Positions 8,969 through 17,470 of a DNA stretch of 21,673 nucleotides are shown piece after piece. The stretch's first letter is position 1. Every line of letters starts with the position of its first letter. Both the position numbers and the translations under genes were made by a program. Origin of the DNA: Tannerella sp. (GTDB lineage Bacteria > Bacteroidota > Bacteroidia > Bacteroidales > Tannerellaceae); assembly GCA_031288935.1 (NCBI GenBank), contig JAITQL010000144.1:1-21673 (forward strand), read 5' to 3'. The notes beneath the pieces were generated by a model. It worked only from the letters and a program-made list of their open reading frames with translations, made no database searches and was not told where the DNA came from.

Positions 8969-9478
8969 ATGAAAACGACGTTATCATTACTTGTTTCCGC
9001 CATACTGCCGGCGCTGAATTCCTGCGGAAGCAGGGAAGAACAGGACAGAAAGGCAGAAAAAACGGGACAGGCCGTCACGGAAAAGAACGCAGGTTTTCCG
9101 GACGCTTTCCGCAGCCGCGGAAAGCTTCAAAAATTGTCCGGGACGTTTTCCGCAGCCGCGGAAAGCTTCAAAAATTGTCCGGGACGTTTTCCGCAGCCGC
9201 GGAAAGCTTCAAAAATCGTCCGGGGCGTTTTCCGCAGCCGCGGAAAGTTTCAAAAATCGTCCGGGACGTTTTCCGCGGCCGCGGAAAGCTTCAAAAATCA
9301 TTCGGGATGTTTTCCGCAGCCGCGGAAAGCTTCAAAAATCATCCGGGATGTTTTCCGCAGCCGCGGAAAGCTTCAAAAATCATCCGGGACGTTTTCCGCA
9401 GGCGCGGAAAGCTTCAAAAATCATTCGGGGCATTTTCCGCAGGCGCGGATTTCATGGCCTGTCAATTTTCAAATTTAA
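8969..9478 (+). CDS. Short lipoprotein N-terminus running into a 41-bp tandem array; possibly a remnant gene
   Basis: The first ~45 codons look genuine: MKTTLSLLVSAILPALNSC is a lipoprotein signal with Cys19, followed by a charged GSREEQDRKAEK segment. A promoter lies upstream. From about codon 46 the reading frame enters a 41-bp DNA repeat and the remaining sequence (FRSRGKLQK, TFSAAAESFKN, FPQPRKASKI and so on) is simply that repeat read in turn through all three frames. A DNA period that is not a multiple of three argues against selection for this protein sequence. The likeliest reading is a small lipoprotein gene whose 3' part was replaced or extended by the array; a functional Ser/Lys/Arg-rich secreted tail cannot be excluded. 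The ORF ends 20 nt before the TlpA-like gene, so the two may share a transcript. Confidence 0.4.
   Translation: MKTTLSLLVSAILPALNSCGSREEQDRKAEKTGQAVTEKNAGFPDAFRSRGKLQKLSGTFSAAAESFKNCPGRFPQPRKASKIVRGVFRSRGKFQKSSGTFSAAAESFKNHSGCFPQPRKASKIIRDVFRSRGKLQKSSGTFSAGAESFKNHSGHFPQARISWPVNFQI
9106..9449 (+). repeat. 41-bp tandem repeat array, nine units, two hairpins per unit
   Basis: Cores starting TTTCCGC occur at 9106, 9147, 9188, 9229, 9270, 9311, 9352, 9393 and 9434, an exact 41-bp spacing. Each unit has a GC-rich hairpin (TTTCCGC, 4-nt loop, GCGGAAA), a GCTTCAAAAAT spacer, and a smaller hairpin (CRTC-CGG-GAYG). In the large hairpin, differences among units 1-8 fall only in the loop (AGCC, GGCC, AGGC). 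The last unit is truncated in its right stem. There are no unique spacers, so this is not a CRISPR. Confidence 0.95.
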
Positions 9479-9498
9479 TTTACTAAATATCTGATGGA

Positions 9499-10584
9499 AT
9501 GAATAAAAATGTGTATTGGTTTGTATTGGCAGGCATGTTGGCCGTGTCCTGCTCGCCGGAGAAAAAAACGTATGTGATTCACGGCACGGTTCCCGATGGC
9601 GACTTTAACGGTCAACGGGTATATATGAACGGCTATTCGGAGGCGCCGCTGGACAGTGCGCTGGTGGTTGACGGCAGGTTCACCTTCACCGGAACGCCGG
9701 ATACGGGCGCCTTTGTCAGGCTGGATCTGGACAGGCTTTTCACGAACGTCGTGCGCGAGGAGGGAACGGTCGAGGTCGACCTCTCGGACCCTGCCCTGAT
9801 CGGCGGGACGCCGCTGAACGACGCCTTGCGGAATTACCTGGCCGAACTGAATGACTTTTATGATTCTTCGTCCGAAGAATATGGCCGGATCATGGAAGGC
9901 GCCTCCGGAAACGAGGCAGCGCAGTTCGAGCAGCTGGAGGCTCTCCGGCAAACGGCGCAGCTCCGGTACAATGCGATTCTGGCCGCGCAGTTCGAGGCCA
10001 ACAGGAACAACCTGACGGGAAGCCGCATTTTCATTGACTGGACGAATTACCTTTCTCCCGAAGAGACGGATTCCCTGTATGCCGAACTGGGCGCGCATGT
10101 AAGAAACGTCCCTCCCCTTCCGGAAAGGATGCAGGTCAATGAAACGAAAAAACGGACAGCCGTCGGGCAGATGTTTACCGACTTCACCGTCGAAAATGGA
10201 AAGGCGGACGGCACGCCGGTCTCTTTTTCCGACTACATCGGGAAAGGCAAATACGTGCTGGTCGACTTCTGGGCGTCGTGGTGCGGCCCCTGTCTGGCGG
10301 AAAATCCGGTCATTGCCGAAGTCTACCGGAAATACCGCGGCGACCGCTTCGAGGTACTGGGCGTAGCCGTCTGGGATGACCGCAACGAGACGCTGGAAGC
10401 GATCCGGACGCACGGCATCGCATGGCCGCAGATCCTGGACGCCCGGACGGTTCCCACCGACCTGTACGGCATCAACGGCATCCCCCACATCATCCTGTTC
10501 GGCCCCGACGGCGTCATCCTGGCGCGAAACCTGAGAGGCAACGACCTGAAAAGCAAGATAGCCGAAGCCCTCTCCGAAGAATAG
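9499..10584 (+). CDS. TlpA-like thiol-disulfide oxidoreductase lipoprotein (DUF4369-type N-terminus)
   Basis: The 361-residue protein has a lipoprotein signal (LAVSC, Cys18). Residues ~24-95 (YVIHGTVPDGDFNGQRVYM ... PLDSALVVDGRFTFTGTP) resemble the DUF4369 beta-sandwich commonly fused to thioredoxins in Bacteroidota. A helical middle (~105-205) follows, then an AhpC/TSA-Redoxin domain (~221-360) with VDFWASWCGPCLAENP, redox Cys262 and Cys265, and the cis-Pro loop GIPHIILF (Pro329). It probably reduces or shuffles disulfides in envelope proteins, perhaps during cytochrome or surface-protein maturation; the partner is unknown. It starts 20 nt after the repeat-containing ORF and has no clear promoter of its own, so transcription may pass through the array. 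The gene ends at the strong terminator 10597-10681. Confidence 0.9.
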   Translation: MNKNVYWFVLAGMLAVSCSPEKKTYVIHGTVPDGDFNGQRVYMNGYSEAPLDSALVVDGRFTFTGTPDTGAFVRLDLDRLFTNVVREEGTVEVDLSDPALIGGTPLNDALRNYLAELNDFYDSSSEEYGRIMEGASGNEAAQFEQLEALRQTAQLRYNAILAAQFEANRNNLTGSRIFIDWTNYLSPEETDSLYAELGAHVRNVPPLPERMQVNETKKRTAVGQMFTDFTVENGKADGTPVSFSDYIGKGKYVLVDFWASWCGPCLAENPVIAEVYRKYRGDRFEVLGVAVWDDRNETLEAIRTHGIAWPQILDARTVPTDLYGINGIPHIILFGPDGVILARNLRGNDLKSKIAEALSEE

Positions 10585-10588
10585 GAAA

Positions 10589-10681
10589 GATTCAAGGATT
10601 CAAAAATTCAAAGATTAGAGGCGGCTGCTTTACGCAGTCGCCTCTAATTCTAGAATCCTTGAATCTTTGAATTTTTGAATC
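10589..10681. terminator. Large bidirectional terminator built of TTCAAGG / TTCAAAG words
   Basis: A 12-bp RNA stem (10617-10628 with 10634-10645, including one G-U pair, loop TTTAC) is extended by 20-nt arms 10597-10616 and 10662-10681, which are perfect reverse complements; a 16-nt unpaired segment lies on the right side. A second pairing is possible between 10589-10601 and 10653-10665. The right arm overlaps the yciH stop codon. It sits between convergent genes and probably ends both transcripts. Confidence 0.8.
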
Positions 10682-11024
10682 AGTTTATTTTGCTTTTGGT
10701 GTAGCCGTCTTTCAGGAGGATGTCCAGCGCTTTTTGGCGGAAATCGCCCTGGAGGATGATTTCGCCGTCCTTCGCCGAACCGCCGACGCCGCATTTTACC
10801 TTCAGCATCTTGCCGAGCGCCGTCAGGTCAGCCTCCGTACCCCTGAAGCCCGTGACGAGCGTCACCGTCTTTCCCCCGCGATGGCGCCTGTCCAGTGCGA
10901 TGTGCAGCGGCTGTTTCTCCTTCGGCGCCGTAGCCTCGTCCGCCGCGTCATCCCTCCGGAACTCAAAATCCGGATTCGTGGAATACGTCACGCCCAACCG
11001 TTCCTTCCAGTCATTTTTCTTCAT
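10680..11024 (-). CDS. yciH: SUI1/eIF1-like translation factor (YciH family)
   Basis: The 114-residue protein has a variable charged N-terminus (~1-38) followed by the SUI1 fold: LDRRHRGGKTVTLVTGFRG, LGKMLKVKCGVGGSAKDGEI and ILQGDFRQKALDILLKDGY. The Gly-rich GGK and CGVGGS segments are family signatures. By homology to archaeal and eukaryotic eIF1 it binds the small ribosomal subunit near the P site and may affect start-codon selection; its exact bacterial role is unsettled. Length and domain position are normal. It lies downstream of manC on the same strand with a 113-nt gap that holds a hairpin (11054-11085). Confidence 0.9.
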   Translation of the reverse strand: MKKNDWKERLGVTYSTNPDFEFRRDDAADEATAPKEKQPLHIALDRRHRGGKTVTLVTGFRGTEADLTALGKMLKVKCGVGGSAKDGEIILQGDFRQKALDILLKDGYTKSKIN

Positions 11025-11053
11025 ACCCTCTTTCCCTTCTCTTTTAGAAGAAA

Positions 11054-11085
11054 GGCGCTATTTCCCGCACGGAAAAAATAACGCC
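11054..11085 (-). terminator. Hairpin between manC and yciH (weak terminator or attenuator)
   Basis: On the minus strand GGCGTTATTT pairs with AAATAGCGCC through 10 bp including one U-G pair. The following bases (TTTCTTCTAAAAG) are only partly U-rich, so it may end the manC transcript inefficiently or act as a leader hairpin of yciH. A second small hairpin (TGCCG-TCAG-CGGCA, 11096-11109) lies nearer manC. Confidence 0.4.
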
Positions 11086-11137
11086 TCTCACTGCCTGCCG
11101 TCAGCGGCAAGACCGTACGGTAACCGGTTCTAAACCG

Positions 11138-12217
11138 TCATTTAAATTCGTCGCCAAACTGGATCTGCGCATCGGCCATGAACTGCTTGATGCGCGCCTC
11201 TTCCTCTTTCCGGCAAATCAACAGCACATTCCCCGACTCGGCAATGATATAGTTTTTTAATCCCTGTACGACGACCAGGCGTTCCCGGTCTTCGAGCGCA
11301 ACGATATTGTCCGACGCCTCATAAAGCAGTGCGCGTGTCTTCAGCAGAGCGTTCCCGGATTCGTCGTGCGGAGCAATATCGAATACCGACCCCCAGGTTC
11401 CCAAATCCGCCCATCCGAAATCAACGCACAGCATGTATACGTTATCGGCCTTTTCCATTACGCCGTAGTCAATGGAAATATTGGGACAATAGGCAAACTG
11501 TTCTGCAATAAAAGCCGCTTCGTCCGGCGTATTGAACATGTCTGCTCCAAGGTCGAAACGGGCGGAGAGAGCCGGTAAAAACTGCCGGATGGCAGCCAGA
11601 ACAACGTTGACGTTCCAGACAAAAAGACCTGAATTCCAGAAGAACTCGCCGCTCTCCTGAAAGACCTTCGCCAGTTCAAGATTCGGTTTTTCGGTAAACG
11701 TCTTCACTTTGATAAATTCACCTTCGCGCCTGTCGCTGGTTTGGATATAGCCGTAGCTCGTTTCCGGACGACTTGGCTTGATCGCCAGCGTGACAAGCGA
11801 AGGGGATCTGCGTACAAAATCCAGCGCCTTTTGAATCTCCCTGACAAATTCATCTTCCCTGAAAATCAAATGATCCGAAGGAGCAACGACGATATTGGCA
11901 TCCGGATTAAGCGCCTTGATGCGATACGACGCATAGGCAATACAAGGCGCCGTATTCCGGCGCACAGGCTCGAGCAAAATCTGGTCGTCGCGCAACAAGG
12001 GCAACTGCTCCCTGACAAGCGCAGCGTACCGGTGATTCGTTACGACATAGATATTCTCCATAGGAACAAGCCGGGCGAAGCGATCAACCGTCATCTGCAA
12101 AAGCGAACGGCCAATGCCAAAAAAATCCAGAAACTGTTTCGGACGATCCTCCCGGCTGAATGGCCAAAAGCGGCTACCAATGCCGCCACCCATAATTACA
12201 CAATAGTTGTTTTTCAT
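11138..12217 (-). CDS. manC: Mannose-1-phosphate guanylyltransferase
   Basis: The product (359 residues from the chosen start) makes GDP-mannose from GTP and mannose-1-phosphate, a precursor for GDP-fucose, capsule and glycoprotein sugars. Nucleotidyltransferase signatures are clear: VIMGGGIGSRFWPFSREDRPKQF near the N-terminus, EPVRRNTAPCIAYA, APSDHLI, KTFTEKP, FFWNSGLFVW, IDYGVMEKADNVYM and DFGWADLGTW. It is the short form without a fused phosphomannose isomerase (cupin) domain. I chose the second ATG (12217), since family members usually start just before KNNYCVIMGGG; the upstream ATG at 12232 would add MTCVT. Neither has a clear Shine-Dalgarno sequence. No promoter was found in the 187-nt gap upstream, which also holds the aminotransferase terminator, so manC probably has its own start site that I cannot place. 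Confidence 0.92.
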   Translation of the reverse strand: MKNNYCVIMGGGIGSRFWPFSREDRPKQFLDFFGIGRSLLQMTVDRFARLVPMENIYVVTNHRYAALVREQLPLLRDDQILLEPVRRNTAPCIAYASYRIKALNPDANIVVAPSDHLIFREDEFVREIQKALDFVRRSPSLVTLAIKPSRPETSYGYIQTSDRREGEFIKVKTFTEKPNLELAKVFQESGEFFWNSGLFVWNVNVVLAAIRQFLPALSARFDLGADMFNTPDEAAFIAEQFAYCPNISIDYGVMEKADNVYMLCVDFGWADLGTWGSVFDIAPHDESGNALLKTRALLYEASDNIVALEDRERLVVVQGLKNYIIAESGNVLLICRKEEEARIKQFMADAQIQFGDEFK

Positions 12218-12354
12218 TGTGACACAAGTCATGTTTAATATTATAATTACAGAGAGAAAACGGAAGATGAAACGATTTATTCTTTTCGGACTGATAAATA
12301 CACTTTATAATTGTCAAACAATGTAAGGAGTAAGACTGAACGCCTCCGGGCAAT

Positions 12355-12404
12355 AAAAAAGTTCAAGTGTTCGCAAGTCTTTACCCTGCGTACACCTTGA
12401 ACTT
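12355..12404 (-). terminator. Rho-independent terminator of the aminotransferase gene
   Basis: On the minus strand a stem of about 16 bp (12387-12404 with 12359-12375, one bulged G and one mismatch) is followed by six U (12355-12360) and AUU. It starts 16 nt after the aminotransferase stop codon. The stem is made of GTTCAAGGTGT-type words like those in the terminator at 10589-10681. The rest of the gap to manC (12233-12354) is AT-rich with nothing recognisable. Confidence 0.85.
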
Positions 12405-12419
12405 TTACACCTTGAACGC

Positions 12420-13613
12420 TCAGGCCAGCTTTGCCAGCGCGTCCCTGATACGTTGGACGGCTTCGACAAGCCTTTCGTCCGAAGTGGCGTAAGACAGCCG
12501 GATGCACGCGGGCGCACCGAACGCGGCGCCTCCCACGGTAGCTACATGACCGGCTTCCAGCAGATACATCGCCAGATCCACCACCGTATTTACCCGGTAA
12601 TCCCCCGCCCTTTTGCCAAGATAGGCGCTGACGTCGGGAAAGAGGTAAAAGGCGCCTTGAGGCACATTGACTTTCAAGCCCGGAATCTCCCCGATCAGGC
12701 GAAGGCACAGGTCGCGGCGGCGAAGAAACGCCTGCCGCATGTCTTCCACACACTGCTGGTCTGCGGAAAAGGCAACTGCCGCCGCCTTTTGGGCAATCGA
12801 ATTAGGCCCGGACGTATACTGACCCTGCAACTTGTTCGTCGCCTTTGCAATCCACAGCGGCGCGGCAATAAAGCCAATGCGCCAGCCGGTCATCGCATAC
12901 GCCTTGGACACCCCGTTGATCACAACGACGCGCTCCTTTATTCCGGCAAATTGAGCGATGCTCTCGTGCTTGCCCGCGTAGTTGATATGTTCATAGATTT
13001 CGTCCGACAGGACGATCATCCCGGGACAGCGGGCAATTACCTGCGCCAACCCTTGCAGTTCCTCTTTCGAGTACACGCTTCCGGTCGGGTTGGAAGGCGA
13101 ACAGAGGATCAGGGCTTTCGTCCTGGGCGTGACGGCGGCCTCAAGCTGAGCCGGCGTGATCTTGAAATCCTGCTCGATACCGGCGCTGACCACGACGTTG
13201 ACGCCTCCGGCCAATTTCACCATTTCGACGTAACTCACCCAGTACGGCGCGGGAACAATCACCTCGTCGCCCGGATTGACAATACTCAGCAGTACATTGC
13301 ACACCGACTGCTTGGCGCCGTTGGAGACCACAATCTGGTCGGTCCCGTAATCCAGCCCGTTTTCGTTTTTCAGCTTCGTTACAATCGCTTTTCGCAAGTC
13401 CATGTAACCCGGTACGGGCGAATAAAATGAAAAATTATTGTCTATGGCTTTTTTTGCTGCCTCCTTGACATGGTCGGGAGTAAAGAAATCGGGTTCTCCG
13501 ACACTCAGATTGACGATGTCAATCCCCCGTGCCTGCAATTCATTGCTTTTTTGCGACATCGCCAGCGTTTCCGAAGGCGAAAGGTTTGCTATACGTTCAG
13601 CTACTTCTATCAT
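12420..13613 (-). CDS. aspC: Class I pyridoxal-phosphate aminotransferase (aspartate aminotransferase type)
   Basis: The 397-residue protein matches the prokaryotic fold-type I aspartate transaminase subgroup (Iγ), interconverting aspartate and oxaloacetate with 2-oxoglutarate. Landmarks from the chosen start: LSVGEPDFFTP, FYSPVPGYMDLRKAI, SNGAKQS, CSPSNPTG with Asn175, SDEIYEHI with Asp204 and Tyr207, NGVSKAYAMTGWRIGF with the Schiff-base Lys237, and CIRLSYATSDE with Arg372, which binds the substrate carboxylate. The reading frame could begin 18 codons upstream, but the promoter -33/-7 boxes (13637-13668) lie inside that extension and the protein family starts near MIEVAERI, so the ATG at 13613 is the start with a leader of roughly 20 nt. 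The symbol is by family; a closely related aminotransferase specificity is possible. Confidence 0.92.
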   Translation of the reverse strand: MIEVAERIANLSPSETLAMSQKSNELQARGIDIVNLSVGEPDFFTPDHVKEAAKKAIDNNFSFYSPVPGYMDLRKAIVTKLKNENGLDYGTDQIVVSNGAKQSVCNVLLSIVNPGDEVIVPAPYWVSYVEMVKLAGGVNVVVSAGIEQDFKITPAQLEAAVTPRTKALILCSPSNPTGSVYSKEELQGLAQVIARCPGMIVLSDEIYEHINYAGKHESIAQFAGIKERVVVINGVSKAYAMTGWRIGFIAAPLWIAKATNKLQGQYTSGPNSIAQKAAAVAFSADQQCVEDMRQAFLRRRDLCLRLIGEIPGLKVNVPQGAFYLFPDVSAYLGKRAGDYRVNTVVDLAMYLLEAGHVATVGGAAFGAPACIRLSYATSDERLVEAVQRIRDALAKLA

Positions 13614-13636
13614 ACTGTATTCTGGTTTTTGGGCAG

Positions 13637-13668
13637 CAAAAGTAATAAAATTCGGTGTACAGGTCAAA
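13637..13668 (-). promoter_or_regulatory. Promoter of the aminotransferase gene (perfect -33/-7 pair)
   Basis: On the minus strand TTTG (13665-13668), exactly 20 nt, then TACTTTTG (13637-13644). This is a textbook Bacteroidota promoter and sets the ATG at 13613 as the start. Upstream element copy B (13674-13696) abuts it. Confidence 0.85.
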
Positions 13669-13673
13669 TTTCA

Positions 13674-13696
13674 GGCTGAATCTTTTTTTGAGGCGC
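13674..13696 (-). promoter_or_regulatory. Upstream element copy B (GCGCCTC-A7-G-ATTCAGCC)
   Basis: This is the second copy of the 23-nt element of 6155-6177, in the same orientation relative to the promoter and again starting 52 nt from the -7 box. An 8-bp inverted repeat, TTTCAGGC (13703-13710) and GCCTGAAA (13669-13676), brackets the core on the minus strand. It lies just after the metH stop. An imperfect stem (13693-13698 with 13713-13718) is followed by A, not U, on the minus strand, so it is not a normal metH terminator. Confidence 0.5.
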
Positions 13697-13725
13697 TGTT
13701 TCGCCTGAAAAGCAGCGCTTCAGAC

Positions 13726-16700
13726 TTATCCTGTGCACGGGATATTTCGGCTTAGAAACTTGCGCAGGTTTTCCGGGGATTCGTGGCGACGGACGGCGTA
13801 GTCCTGCAACTGCTCTTCGGTGATGTGACCGATCAGGAAATAACGGGCTTCGGGATGGGCGAAATAGAAGCCCGCAACCGATGCGGTGGGCGTCATGGCG
13901 CCGTTCTCGGTGATGCGGATGCCGATGCGGTCTGTCTGCAACAGGCGGTCGAGGAGGAAAATCAACTGCTGGTCGGGCAGGGAGGGATATCCGACGGCCG
14001 GCCGGATGCCCCGGTATTCGGCCTTGAACAGCGAGGAGAGGGACAGCGATTCGTCGGGCGCATACCCCCAGTATTCGCGACGCACTTTCCCGTGCAGGTA
14101 TTCCGCCACCGCTTCTGCCAGACGGTCGGTCAAGGTCTGGAGCAACAGCAGACGATAGTTGTCGCCCGCCTTTTCAAACCGCTCGCGAAGCGGTTCAAGG
14201 CCTGCGCCTGCCGTGACGGCAAAAGCCCCCACGTAATCCGTGCGTCCTTCCGAGGCAGGCATCACGTAGTCGGCCAGCGCCGGACAATATCCGTCCTCCT
14301 GCGGCGTTTGCCGGCGGAGCGTCGGGAGGCGTTCCGCGCCGATGCAAATGTCATCGCCCTCGCTCACGGCGGGGAAACATCCGTACACCGCGTGGCAACA
14401 TTCCGCCGCCTGCTGTTCAAGTTCGTTCAGCAAGGCCTGCGCATCGCAGAACAGGTCGCGGGCTTCCTTCGCCTTCTCCTGTTCCTCCTCCGGCCACCGG
14501 GCAAGCCAGGACTCGCGGCAGGACGGACAGTCATGCAACTGCGACAGGCTGGCGTAATGACCGTTCAGGCGCCAGGCGGTGAAGAAAAATATCCAGTTGA
14601 TGAAGGGAATGATTTCGCCAAGAGGGATCGCCACGGTGTGCACGCCGGTTTGCCGCGGCGCGGGCGGCAGGTACGAAGTCCAGTCCACTACCGGACGCCG
14701 GGCGCGCGCCTCGGACAGCGTGCAGAAGTTGCGTTCCCGGCTTTGCTGCGTTGCTGTTTGCCGCAACTGCTCGTAGGATTCGTTCAGTTCGCGGATAAAC
14801 GTGTCGCGCGTCGCCGGATTCAACAGTTTGGCCGCTATCGGCGGGTTTTGCGAAGCATCGGTCACGTGGATCACCGGATAGTCGTAATGCGGCGCAATGC
14901 GGAGCGCCGTATGCAGCTTTGAAGTAGTCGCTCCGCCGACCATGATCGGGATGCGATGGCCGGCTTTCTGCATCTCGTCCGTCACGTGCACCATTTCGTC
15001 CAGCGAAGGCGTGATCAGCCCGGACAGACAGAGAAAGTCCGGCTTTTCCCGTTCGACGGCCTCGAGGATTTTCTCGGCCGGCACCATCACGCCGAGGTCT
15101 ACGACTTCATAATTATTGCATGTCAGTACAATGGAAACGATGTTTTTCCCGATGTCGTGCACGTCACCCTTGACGGTGGCAAAGACCATCTTTCCGGCTT
15201 TGGACGCGCCCGCCGTCGTCTGTTCCGCTTCGATGGCCGGCTGCAGGATGGCAACCGCCTTCTTCATCGTGCGGGCGGTCTTGACGACCTGCGGAAGAAA
15301 CATTTTCCCCGCGCCGAACAGTTCGCCGACCTTGTTCATCCCGCTCATCAGCGGCCCGTCGATGATGGTGACCGCCCTCCCTCCATGCGCCTGCAACGCC
15401 TCCTGCAAGTCGGCTTCCAAGTGATCGCCGACGCCTTTCAGCAAAGCGTACTCCAGCCGCCGGTCAACCGGCAGGCTGCGCCAGGCGTCGGGAACGTCCT
15501 GCACGGCGGATACGCCCTGCACGTTTTGCTGCGCAAAGGCAGTCAGTTCGTCGGCCGCATCGGGACGGCGCGCCAGGATCACGTCTTCCAGCAAGGTGCG
15601 GAACGAAGGTTCAAGGTCTTCATAGGCCACCGTAACGGAAGGATTCACAATGCCCATGTCCATCCCTTCGCGAATGGCGTGATAGAGAAACACGGCGTGC
15701 ATGGCTTCGCGCACGTAGTTGTTTCCCCTGAAGGAAAAGGAAAGATTGCTGACGCCGCCGCTGACTTTCGCCCCCGGCAAGTGTTGTTTGATCCAGCCCG
15801 TTGCACGGATGAAATCCAGTCCGTACCCGTTGTGTTCGGCCATGCCGGTTGCGATGGCCAGCACGTTCGGGTCGAAAATGATGTCCTGCGGCGGGAAACC
15901 GGCTTTGTCTGTCAGCAGACGGTATGCGCGTTCGCATACGGCGATTTTGCGTTCAAAGGTATCGGCCTGCCCCCGCTCGTCGAAGGCCATGACAACAACG
16001 GCCGCGCCCAGGCTGCGTATCCGTCCGGCACGCTCCAGGAAGACGTCTTCGCCTTCCTTCAGGCTGATGGAGTTGACAATGCTCTTCCCCTGCACGCAGT
16101 ACAAGCCCTGTTCGATCACATCCCACTTCGAGGAATCAATCATGACCGGTACGCGGGCGATGTCCGGTTCGGCGGCAATCAAGTGGAGGAAGGCGGTCAT
16201 CTCGCTGACAGCGTCGAGCAGGCCGTCGTCCATATTGAGATCGAGCACCTGCGCCCCGTCTTTCACCTGTTTGCGGGCAATGCCCAGCGCCTCTTCCCGG
16301 CGGCCCTCCTTGATCAGCCGCAGAAACTTGCGCGAACCGGCCACGTTACACCGTTCGCCGATCGTGACAAAATTGTTTTCCGGTTTCACTTCGAGCAATT
16401 CCAGTCCGGAAAGCCACAGCGCCTCCGGCCGTTTTTTCGGTCTGCGCGGAGGAACGCCTTTCACCAGCGCCGGATAACGGGCGATGTGCGCCGGCGTCGT
16501 TCCGCAACAGCCTCCCGCGATATTCACCAGTCCTTCTTCCACAAAACGCCGGATATGCGTCTCCATCATGTCGGGCGTCTCGTCGTATTCGCCGAACGTA
16601 TTGGGCAGGCCGGCGTTCGGATAGGCGATGACGCAATACGGCGCCAGGGCGGCCAGTTCGCGCAGGTGCGGCAGCATGTCGGCCGCGCCGAAGGAACAGT

Positions 16701-17421
16701 TCAGTCCGATGCACGCCAGCGGGACATGCTGCACGGATGCCAGAAAAGCAGCCAGCGTCTGCCCGGAAAAACTCCGTCCGCCCTTCCCCGACAGCGTGAG
16801 CGACAATATCAGCGGCAGCTGCCGTCCGCCGTCGCGCATCACCTGCAGAGCTGCCTCCAGACCGGCCTTGACGTTCAACGTGTCGAAAACCGTTTCGAAC
16901 AGGAGGATATCCACTCCCCCGTCGATCAGCGCCTGCGTCTGTTCCGCATAGGCGCGATGCAAGTCCATGTAGGTAACGTCGCGCCGCGCCGGATCGTTTA
17001 CGTCCTGACTCATGGAAGCCGTCTTGTTGGTCGGCCCGACGGATCCGCATGTAAAAACCTGCCGGCCGGGAGTTTCCTGCATAAAGCAGTCGGCCACATC
17101 GCGCGCCAGCCGTGCAGCCGCCAGATTGATGTCGCGAACGCAGGCCTGCATCCGATAGTCCGCCATTGAAACGGCGTTGGCGTTAAGCGTATTCGTTGAA
17201 ATCAAATCGGCGCCGGCCTCCAGGTATTGCCGGTGGATGGAACGGATCACGTCCGGACGGGTGAGACACAACAGGTCGTTGTTTCCTTTCTGCGAAACGG
17301 GGACACCGGCAAAACGCTCGCCCCGGTAGTCGGCTTCGGTCAGGCCGAAACGCTGAATCATCGTACCCAGTCCTCCGTCGAGTATCAGGATACGCTCTTT
17401 CAATACTTGCTCAAAATTCAT
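13726..17421 (-). CDS. metH: Cobalamin-dependent methionine synthase
   Basis: The 1231-residue protein is full length for MetH, which transfers a methyl group from 5-methyltetrahydrofolate to homocysteine via methylcobalamin. Domains in order: homocysteine-binding barrel (~1-325) with zinc ligands Cys242 (GLNCSFGA) and Cys305/Cys306 (GGCCGTTP); pterin-binding barrel (~345-610, [43 protein letters not shown]); cobalamin cap (~645-740); cobalamin domain (~745-880) with DVHDIG at 753-758, where His755 is the expected lower ligand, and [12 protein letters not shown]; and the S-adenosylmethionine-dependent reactivation domain (~900-1231) with [20 protein letters not shown] and [15 protein letters not shown]. 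All key residues are intact. It starts 49 nt after smpB on the same strand and may be read from the same transcript. No cobalamin or SAM riboswitch is visible in the short gap upstream. Confidence 0.97.
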   Translation of the reverse strand: MNFEQVLKERILILDGGLGTMIQRFGLTEADYRGERFAGVPVSQKGNNDLLCLTRPDVIRSIHRQYLEAGADLISTNTLNANAVSMADYRMQACVRDINLAAARLARDVADCFMQETPGRQVFTCGSVGPTNKTASMSQDVNDPARRDVTYMDLHRAYAEQTQALIDGGVDILLFETVFDTLNVKAGLEAALQVMRDGGRQLPLILSLTLSGKGGRSFSGQTLAAFLASVQHVPLACIGLNCSFGAADMLPHLRELAALAPYCVIAYPNAGLPNTFGEYDETPDMMETHIRRFVEEGLVNIAGGCCGTTPAHIARYPALVKGVPPRRPKKRPEALWLSGLELLEVKPENNFVTIGERCNVAGSRKFLRLIKEGRREEALGIARKQVKDGAQVLDLNMDDGLLDAVSEMTAFLHLIAAEPDIARVPVMIDSSKWDVIEQGLYCVQGKSIVNSISLKEGEDVFLERAGRIRSLGAAVVVMAFDERGQADTFERKIAVCERAYRLLTDKAGFPPQDIIFDPNVLAIATGMAEHNGYGLDFIRATGWIKQHLPGAKVSGGVSNLSFSFRGNNYVREAMHAVFLYHAIREGMDMGIVNPSVTVAYEDLEPSFRTLLEDVILARRPDAADELTAFAQQNVQGVSAVQDVPDAWRSLPVDRRLEYALLKGVGDHLEADLQEALQAHGGRAVTIIDGPLMSGMNKVGELFGAGKMFLPQVVKTARTMKKAVAILQPAIEAEQTTAGASKAGKMVFATVKGDVHDIGKNIVSIVLTCNNYEVVDLGVMVPAEKILEAVEREKPDFLCLSGLITPSLDEMVHVTDEMQKAGHRIPIMVGGATTSKLHTALRIAPHYDYPVIHVTDASQNPPIAAKLLNPATRDTFIRELNESYEQLRQTATQQSRERNFCTLSEARARRPVVDWTSYLPPAPRQTGVHTVAIPLGEIIPFINWIFFFTAWRLNGHYASLSQLHDCPSCRESWLARWPEEEQEKAKEARDLFCDAQALLNELEQQAAECCHAVYGCFPAVSEGDDICIGAERLPTLRRQTPQEDGYCPALADYVMPASEGRTDYVGAFAVTAGAGLEPLRERFEKAGDNYRLLLLQTLTDRLAEAVAEYLHGKVRREYWGYAPDESLSLSSLFKAEYRGIRPAVGYPSLPDQQLIFLLDRLLQTDRIGIRITENGAMTPTASVAGFYFAHPEARYFLIGHITEEQLQDYAVRRHESPENLRKFLSRNIPCTG

Positions 17422-17470
17422 TTACTTGTCGTCAATTAGTTTATAGATGGCCGCCGGCCGTTTGTGCACG

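Noticed and set aside
9106-9449. CRISPR array
   Set aside because: The 41-bp units are contiguous with no unique spacers, and no cas genes are present.
13693-13718. Rho-independent terminator of metH
   Set aside because: The stem is only 6 bp with a 14-nt loop and is followed by an A tract, not U, on the metH strand.
14956-17169. Long plus-strand reading frame of 737 codons
   Set aside because: It is antisense to metH, has no domain, and is rich in the Arg/His/Gln residues expected from a high-GC shadow frame.
17422-17470. Cobalamin or SAM riboswitch upstream of metH
   Set aside because: The gap is only 49 nt and lacks a B12-box or any suitable fold.
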